From the NCBI RefSeq assembly GCF_900093605.1, contig NZ_FLYE01000045.1, positions 124,001-188,000 of the forward strand: a DNA stretch of 64,000 bases. Reading direction: 5' to 3'. The stretch comes from Candidatus Terasakiella magnetica. Lineage in GTDB: Bacteria; Pseudomonadota; Alphaproteobacteria; Rhodospirillales; Terasakiellaceae. The notes under the pieces were generated by a model. It was not told the origin of the DNA. It made no database searches and was given only the letters and a program-made list of their open reading frames with translations. The stretch's first letter is position 1; each line of letters starts with the position of its first letter. Position numbers and translations under genes: made by a program. Positions 63,107 to 64,000 of the stretch are shown one piece after another.

Positions 63107-63162
63107 TTGCAGGATCACAAACTGTCTTATAAGCTGTTAAAAACAATGACGATGAGAATGTA

Positions 63163-63393
63163 ATGACCCAAATTGATCGCAAATTTGATGCCTCAGGCAT
63201 GAGATGCCCAATTCCTGTATTGCGTGCAACAAAAGAGATTAAAGCCATGCAAACAGGTGAGGTGCTTGAAATTCTCGCAACGGACGGGCAGGCACCACGC
63301 GATTTTCGCGACTATTGCAAAGAGACAGGCCACGAGATTCTCTTAAACGAAGAACGCGATGGCACATACGTTATTGTTATTCGCAAAGGCTAG
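63163..63393 (+). CDS. tusA: TusA-family sulfur carrier protein
   Basis: 76 residues. The TusA/SirA/YedF signature is intact: GMRCPIPVLRATKEI, with the persulfide-bearing C15 in the CPxP motif. Family members carry sulfane sulfur for tRNA thiolation, molybdenum-cofactor work or sulfur oxidation. A GAGAATGTA stretch precedes the ATG. The exact branch (TusA or a paralogue) cannot be told from sequence alone. Confidence 0.88.
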   Translation: MTQIDRKFDASGMRCPIPVLRATKEIKAMQTGEVLEILATDGQAPRDFRDYCKETGHEILLNEERDGTYVIVIRKG

Positions 63394-63402
63394 CTTTTAC
63401 CC

Positions 63403-64000
63403 CTAACTCTTCTTGGGCAAAACAATCGTCAGCAATGGTGGAATAATCACCAAGGTCAAAAGTGCTGAGAGCGTTAAACCACCAACCACAACCGAGCCTA
63501 ATCCACGATAAAGTTCTGAGCCTGCACCGGGGAACAGGACCAGTGGCAACATGCCAAACACACTGGTCAGTGTAGACATGAAGATCGGGCGAATACGGCT
63601 TTGGGTCGCCAAGCGAATGCTAGCAGCCGGGCTAAGACGTTCTTCGCGCACATGATAAAGGCTTTGGTGGACGAGTAAGATGGCATTATTGACCACAATG
63701 CCGACCAAGATGACAAAACCCAGCAAGGTCAGCATATCTAAGGGCTGTGGGGTGAAAAGGTTAAGCAAGCCAAGCCCTGCAATGCCGCCCGCAGTTGCTA
63801 GGGGGACTGATAGCATAATGACAAAGGGATAGACGAAGCTTTCAAACAGGACCGCCATGGTCAAATAGACAATGGCAATGGCAAGCAACATCTCCCATAC
63901 CATGGCCTCCCATGCTTGGGTGAGCTTATCAGCCGTGCCTGACATATGAAGCGATACATTGCTGGGGATGCCCTCATTTTGCAAAGGCTTCATCACTTGG
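63403..64000 (-). CDS. RND-type efflux permease, C-terminal part
   Basis: Only the last roughly 199 residues are present; the gene begins beyond the right edge. The segment shows the RND membrane pattern: EMLLAIAIVYLTMAVLFESFVYPFVIML, the loop GIAGLGLLNLFTPQPLDMLTLLGFVILVGIVVNNAILLV, and the end MSTLTSVFGMLPLVLFPGAGSELYRGLGSVVVGGL. This is the AcrB/HAE1-like class driven by proton flow. The end lies nine bases from tusA, convergent. The substrate is unknown. Confidence 0.92.
   Translation of the reverse strand, partial: QVMKPLQNEGIPSNVSLHMSGTADKLTQAWEAMVWEMLLAIAIVYLTMAVLFESFVYPFVIMLSVPLATAGGIAGLGLLNLFTPQPLDMLTLLGFVILVGIVVNNAILLVHQSLYHVREERLSPAASIRLATQSRIRPIFMSTLTSVFGMLPLVLFPGAGSELYRGLGSVVVGGLTLSALLTLVIIPPLLTIVLPKKS

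Overview
The window reads as a stretch of ordinary chromosome from a free-living, Gram-negative alphaproteobacterium, most likely in or near the Rhodospirillales. This is inferred from family content: an EipB (DUF1849) envelope protein, the DUF2849 / sulfite reductase / DUF934 block, an HdaA-type DnaA homologue behind an AI-2E-family permease, DinB with an N-terminal zinc finger, DUF2066, and the lptFG-surA-pdxA-rsmA order. No rRNA, tRNA, CRISPR array, transposase, integrase or phage structural gene was seen.

Layout. 1-8.2 kb: start of a BtuF-like binding protein, a STAS-domain protein, a DUF3047 protein, a TPR/O-GlcNAc-transferase-type glycosyltransferase, a chemoreceptor behind a periplasmic haem-domain protein, and an ABC-F ATPase. 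8.2-21.6 kb: ndk, two tiny convergent genes, an acyl-CoA synthetase, a phosphate permease, purM-purN, a row DUF2066 / CDP-alcohol phosphatidyltransferase / AI-2E permease / hdaA, a small lipoprotein, aspS, and a FixJ-like regulator. 21.8-25.7 kb: sulfite reductase operon, then an ArsR regulator with a permease. 25.7-34.3 kb: three surface or scaffold proteins, namely a modular Pro/Glu-rich exported protein, a subtilase and a 1,407-residue membrane coiled-coil protein. 34.3-44.4 kb: tetrapyrrole genes (TrpD2-like, cobA, CbiX) divergent from two tandem Crp/Fnr regulators, then rsmA-pdxA-surA-lptG-lptF and a deaminase. 44.4-47.0 kb: a repeat-rich island with REP-like palindromes, a structured leader and an Ala-tract protein. 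47.0-64.0 kb: DmdC-like acyl-CoA dehydrogenase, HIT plus J-domain proteins, hemN between two solute-binding proteins, two cyclophilins, a diguanylate cyclase, eipB, dinB, a rhodanese, a ROK sugar kinase, a metallo-hydrolase, a methyltransferase, an SqrR-like regulator divergent from tusA, and the 3' end of an RND pump.

How the parts fit. Sulfur and sirohaem chemistry recurs (CysI, CobA, CbiX, TusA, rhodanese, SqrR-like), as does envelope biogenesis (LptF/G, SurA, EipB, periplasmic cyclophilin, subtilase). Regulation is visible at several inverted repeats. The clearest are a duplicated TATTTC-N10-GAAATA site around the arsR/permease pair, an 8-bp-arm palindrome before the sulfite reductase operon, and an 18-bp motif shared by the eipB and ROK-kinase upstream regions.

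The most unusual items are the 25-residue-repeat coiled-coil giant (30.1-34.3 kb), the A-B-B modular repeat protein next to a subtilase (25.7-29.9 kb), and the 44.4-47.0 kb repeat island. No complete undescribed defence or mobile system was recognised. All functions are from reading the sequence without database search.
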